Shown piece by piece: positions 60,731 to 64,000 of a DNA stretch of 64,000 bases. The stretch covers positions 17,802,595 to 17,866,594 of the forward strand of contig CP154957.1 of assembly GCA_039621445.1 (NCBI GenBank), given 5' to 3'. The translations under genes were made by a program, and so were the position numbers. Position 1 is the first letter of the stretch. Every line of letters begins with the position of its first letter. The notes beneath the pieces were generated by a model. That model was not told where the DNA came from. It worked only from the letters and a program-made list of their open reading frames with translations, and made no database searches. The stretch is from Euglena gracilis (taxonomy: Eukaryota > Euglenida > Euglenophyceae > Euglenales).

Positions 60731-63700
60731 TTAGAGTGAGTATGGATGATGTGAGTTGCTTCCACCATCATCTGTCAGCTCCTCCGCGCACTGACCCCAT
60801 GCAAGCTGCTTTGCCAGCTCCCTGGCCAGGGCCATGCTGAGGCCCTGCCAGCAATTGGCCTCTGCGGCCCTTCTTTCCCACGAGTCGTGTTGTCCCACCA
60901 GCAGGCGAACACATTGGCCAACGAAGCTGAGGGCTGCGTCTCCCATGCCTCCGTAACAATCAAGGACGAAGGGGATAAACGTCCAGCCCCTCCGTTTGCA
61001 TCCTTCGCCATACTTCTTGAATTTTTCCTCCTCCTGTGACTGGTGCCATTTCCCAAGCTCCTCTGTCCCAGGTCGGACACGGGAAGGGGCAAGGGGGTGA
61101 CGGACAGTCACATCGATGGCTGCTGGGCCATTGGCGTCATACCGCATCACGAACACGTCACCTGGACGAGAGCCATCAGGCGCACTTTCTTCTCTCCTGG
61201 CCGGGAATCCAGCTCTTTGGGCCAGGCCCAAGAGATAAGATTGCACCGCCCCGTGTCGCCTCACAATGTTATTTCGGTGGCAACAGACGAGATGGTGGCC
61301 TCTTACATCAAGGGGGTTGTGGCATCGCGGGCAGCCTAGCGGTCCATCGCCGGGAGTTACCACAGGTGCACCCACGGACCACTGGATCAGGGCCTGGAAT
61401 TCTCTTGTTGGGATGAGGGTTTTCAGCGCAGCAGAGGGCATCACTGATGCCCATGCCATGGCGTGGGGCTTCAGTTGGCATGTCAGCTTCAGTTTGTCCA
61501 CTCCGGAGAGAGAATCGTGTAATGCTGTTTGTCGGGCCGTTGCGCACTTCTGGCCCCAGAATTTCTGGGGGATCACATCATGAGGAAGTATCTCGTGCCT
61601 TCGGGGATCTTCCAGGAAAGTTTTGACGACTGGTGGGAGTTCACATGATGTGCTGATGTCCCCGACTAGAGTCGCGAAATCTGTTGGCAGCGGGTTCGCT
61701 CCGTTGAGGGGTGGTAAGTCCAGGATGCGTTGGCCGCGAACTAGAAAATCCAGTGTGGCAGCCCATCTGGCATTCGTGCGTTCGGTGCTCGGATCTCGAA
61801 TGCCCAACCCCCCAAGGCGTACAGGAAGCGTGACCTGGGTCCATTGATCTTCCTCAAGAGGCCGTCCGGCAATGACACTCATCGTGTTTCGCAAGGTTTT
61901 GCTGAGCAACGTGCACTGGGCGGTTGCCAGGGTGATTGGTGTGGTCCTCAAGAGATCGTTGACTTTGCAAGCATCCAAGCACATTCGGAGAATTGTGAAC
62001 TGGATGTGTGCAGAAGGTACCTTTTGCAGGAGAGAGCATGCTTTCAAGGCCGCCTGACACCGTCCGAACCACACTCGATCTGCAAAGGTTTGATCTTCTG
62101 GGTGACAGACTGGCACTCCCAAAGACTTGAGGCCTGACCCCGGTACGTAGGGAGTGACAGGGATGCGCTGCAGCACACTTACCCCTTGTGGGATCGACGC
62201 CCACTCTGGGTTGAAGGCGGGGCCCCACAGTGTGCATTTCTCGGCATTCAAGGCAACACCAATCGGGGGTCCCTTCTCCAACACGAGGTGCACTACGGCT
62301 TCCAGTTGGCGCCGGTTCCCCACGACGTGGGCGTCATCTAAGTACCATGCCTGCCAGCCACACACTGCATGGATTTCCTCCACGAGGCTTTGGATTGCAA
62401 GAGCGAAGGCAGCCGGTCCACAGGGGTCCCCTTGCTGAACTCCCGTTTGGCTTCGAAGGCACGCATCACCAAGGAACAAGCTGGAGTGCTCGGCGTAGCA
62501 GGTCTCTAACCACGTCACCATTTCTGGACATCGTTCGCGGGATGCCTCCAACAGGGAGTCCCTTCGGATGCAGTTGAACGCGTTGGAGAAGTCTAGTTGC
62601 AGAATTCCCCAGTCCTGGGACCCTCTTTGATGTAGTGTGGTGGCAATGTGTTGGAGGCCCATTCCAATGAGCCCGCATGCATCCGGACAGCCCACACCGA
62701 ACTGTCCCGGCAGCCCTTCCAGCGTGAATTTCCGGACGGGCGGTTGGCGCATCAGGACTTTGCCCACGAGTCTTCTTAGGCACTCTCCTGAGGCGATGGG
62801 GCGGGTGCCTTCTTGTGCGGGATCCGGTGTGGCAGGGATGAGGTTTCCCGCGCTGTCCACAGCGGTCGATGGCTTCACCTTGCGCAGGGCTGTGAGGCGT
62901 GCGGATGTGAGAATCTCGGCCGCGCCAGCAGGCCATCCCTCGTTGATGCACCTGTACACGAAATTCGAGAGTCCCTCCAACAGTGTCTCCGCCTGGCCTC
63001 CTGCCTCTTTGCCAAGCATGTCCTTCAGGTGATCCGGCTTCAGTCCGGATGGGCCTGCCGCAGACTCCTTTCCGAAGCTGAAGACGGCCCTGCGTACCAA
63101 AGACAGCCGGTCCCTCCTCTCGTCCTCATCGGAAGGCGGCGGCACACCTTTCCGCTTGTCCGGGGGCCCTCGGCCCGGGGGCTCTTCGGAAGGGTGGAGA
63201 TCCTTCAAGCGTTGGCGAACAACGGGGTTTTTGTTATCCTGTACGCCGTCGGACAGCAGGAATTGGCACGCTTTGCCAACTGCACCCTTGCTCACCAGGT
63301 GTTCAAGTCTGCGAACAAACCCCTCCTCCTGTACTTCCTCCTCACGGCGAACCTGCCCCCGCGTGCGGATTGTTTGGCTCAAATGTGGCAATCGGATGGA
63401 GTCCTTCCAACTCTCCGCCACCGTCCGCCTCAAATATGCCTCCGCCCTTCCTCGAATGACCCGGCCCAAGCGGGCCCAGTGCCCTCGGCCGCCCTTTCCT
63501 AGAGGGGCCAGCACAGCCTTCGGGAATGCCCAAAGTGCGTGCAAAGTCTCCCACGTGGGCTTGTCATTGAACGCGCGCAGGATCGTGGAATACGCGTCCG
63601 AGACCGCTGGGAGGGCCCCCTTCGGGATATTCGAAACCGTCCCGCGGGAATCCAAAGAAATTTCGGTCCAAGACGGGCACAAATCCGGGCAAGGTGAAGT

Positions 63701-63979
63701 CAAGGGGGCGCCAGATTTCATGCCTGGGATAAAATCCGTCCCCATGTCCAGGTCGTCCTGCAGCGCGCTTGGGCCGCGGGTCGTGGCTCTTGAATCAGTG
63801 GAAGGGAGAGCGGCTTCTGGCGGAGGTCGGCTGAGAAGGGTCTGCAGAAGTTGTTGAAGGTCCCGGGCGTCCTGCGTCGAGGTCTCCTCCATCGGGCGTA
63901 AGGCGGAAGGAGGCACCTGTGTCGTGGCCAGCAAGAACCCCACCGCTCTTGTGGGGTCCGAAGTCAGGTCGATATCCAT
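60731..63979 (-). CDS. Non-LTR retrotransposon polyprotein: reverse transcriptase + restriction-like endonuclease
   Basis: The 1,082-residue protein would nick target DNA and copy its own RNA at the nick. Residues about 300-630 are the reverse transcriptase: motif A QLDFSNAF (Asp463), motif B TGVQQGDPCGP (512-522), catalytic YLDD (546-549), motif D LNAEKCTLWG. A thumb-like region follows. CPRC at 883-886 with HH at 895-896 and CC at 899-900 forms the CCHC motif. The endonuclease has Arg938-Pro-Gly-Asp941 and Asp956 in the R-P-x-D...D pattern, then KFKKYG and FIPFVLDCYGGMG. The first 300 residues are Pro- and charge-rich without a visible DNA-binding finger. The ATG at 63,979 is the first in the window, not a proven start. 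The ORF is intact, so the copy may be recently active. Confidence 0.92.
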   Translation of the reverse strand: MDIDLTSDPTRAVGFLLATTQVPPSALRPMEETSTQDARDLQQLLQTLLSRPPPEAALPSTDSRATTRGPSALQDDLDMGTDFIPGMKSGAPLTSPCPDLCPSWTEISLDSRGTVSNIPKGALPAVSDAYSTILRAFNDKPTWETLHALWAFPKAVLAPLGKGGRGHWARLGRVIRGRAEAYLRRTVAESWKDSIRLPHLSQTIRTRGQVRREEEVQEEGFVRRLEHLVSKGAVGKACQFLLSDGVQDNKNPVVRQRLKDLHPSEEPPGRGPPDKRKGVPPPSDEDERRDRLSLVRRAVFSFGKESAAGPSGLKPDHLKDMLGKEAGGQAETLLEGLSNFVYRCINEGWPAGAAEILTSARLTALRKVKPSTAVDSAGNLIPATPDPAQEGTRPIASGECLRRLVGKVLMRQPPVRKFTLEGLPGQFGVGCPDACGLIGMGLQHIATTLHQRGSQDWGILQLDFSNAFNCIRRDSLLEASRERCPEMVTWLETCYAEHSSLFLGDACLRSQTGVQQGDPCGPAAFALAIQSLVEEIHAVCGWQAWYLDDAHVVGNRRQLEAVVHLVLEKGPPIGVALNAEKCTLWGPAFNPEWASIPQGVSVLQRIPVTPYVPGSGLKSLGVPVCHPEDQTFADRVWFGRCQAALKACSLLQKVPSAHIQFTILRMCLDACKVNDLLRTTPITLATAQCTLLSKTLRNTMSVIAGRPLEEDQWTQVTLPVRLGGLGIRDPSTERTNARWAATLDFLVRGQRILDLPPLNGANPLPTDFATLVGDISTSCELPPVVKTFLEDPRRHEILPHDVIPQKFWGQKCATARQTALHDSLSGVDKLKLTCQLKPHAMAWASVMPSAALKTLIPTREFQALIQWSVGAPVVTPGDGPLGCPRCHNPLDVRGHHLVCCHRNNIVRRHGAVQSYLLGLAQRAGFPARREESAPDGSRPGDVFVMRYDANGPAAIDVTVRHPLAPSRVRPGTEELGKWHQSQEEEKFKKYGEGCKRRGWTFIPFVLDCYGGMGDAALSFVGQCVRLLVGQHDSWERRAAEANCWQGLSMALARELAKQLAWGQCAEELTDDGGSNSHHPYSL

Positions 63980-64000
63980 TGTTCCCGTCGGGGGATCCCC

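Larger units (their letters stand above)
60187..64000 (-). mobile_element. RLE-type non-LTR retrotransposon, long copy (5' end off the window)
   Basis: One long ORF encodes a reverse transcriptase followed by a CCHC motif and a restriction-like endonuclease, the architecture of R2/NeSL/HERO-type elements. There is no long terminal repeat. The 3' end is shared with the left copy up to 60,187. The 3' untranslated part includes T30 on the plus strand (60,672-60,701; A30 in the element) and a GCCGC/GCGGC hairpin. The reading frame stays open upstream of the first ATG to the window edge, so more 5' sequence is expected beyond it. Confidence 0.93.

Noticed and set aside
60731-62951. Open frames antisense to the retrotransposon and its alternative frames
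   Set aside because: They mirror the RT/endonuclease ORF and appear identically in both copies; no independent coding signal.

Overview
The window looks like nuclear DNA from a unicellular eukaryote, most likely an alga or other free-living protist; I cannot place it more precisely. Four observations support this. (1) A multi-exon gene with GT/AG introns on the minus strand encodes a hybrid sensor histidine kinase, a family found in plants, fungi, amoebae and many algae but not in animals. (2) There is a eukaryotic non-LTR retrotransposon with a restriction-like endonuclease. (3) Coding pieces are small and rich in G/C at third codon positions, set in introns and spacers that are AT-rich or low-complexity. 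(4) Homopolymeric C/G runs, long GT arrays, minisatellites and satellite arrays are abundant. I saw no operon structure, ribosome-binding sites or CRISPR arrays.

Layout. Positions 1-21,868 are mostly repeats and gene-poor spacer: tandem repeats, two hAT-like MITEs with 8-bp target duplications (6,876-7,153 and 18,406-18,685), GATG, GGGA and GT microsatellites, a 150-bp hairpin, and a few GC-rich coding-like islands whose strand I cannot settle. From 21,869 to about 31,690 (minus strand) lies the histidine-kinase gene, read as about 19 exons in the order GAF, HisKA, HATPase_c, a degenerate receiver, and a canonical receiver with its phospho-acceptor Asp. One intron holds a 1.3-kb GT/GTGC array. 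From 31,700 to 37,110 there are G/C-run repeats, a 19-bp palindromic minisatellite (about 55 units) and a ~163-bp satellite in two blocks. From 37,190 to 41,200 is a segment bounded by inverted copies of one repeat family, with a TTGG array and some weak exon candidates. From 41,300 to 47,650 is a mosaic of the same satellite-related repeats, including a ~1.2-kb tandem duplication.

From 48,253 to 53,814 (plus strand) a second multi-exon gene is likely; it encodes a low-complexity protein I do not recognise, and an intron carries a second GT-GTGC-GT array. From 54,005 to the window end are two almost identical copies of a restriction-like-endonuclease non-LTR retrotransposon in tail-to-tail orientation. 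The left copy is 5'-truncated inside the reverse transcriptase; the right copy keeps a 1,082-codon ORF. The right copy ends 24 bp from a tRNA-Pro(CGG)-like gene that points toward it.

How the parts relate. The histidine kinase is the only gene with a clear cellular role: a multistep phosphorelay from His to Asp, probably cytosolic because no membrane segment is visible in the part seen. The retrotransposon, the MITEs and the satellites explain most of the remaining DNA. Several kinase splice junctions cannot be settled by frame and homology alone, so the exon ends there are provisional.
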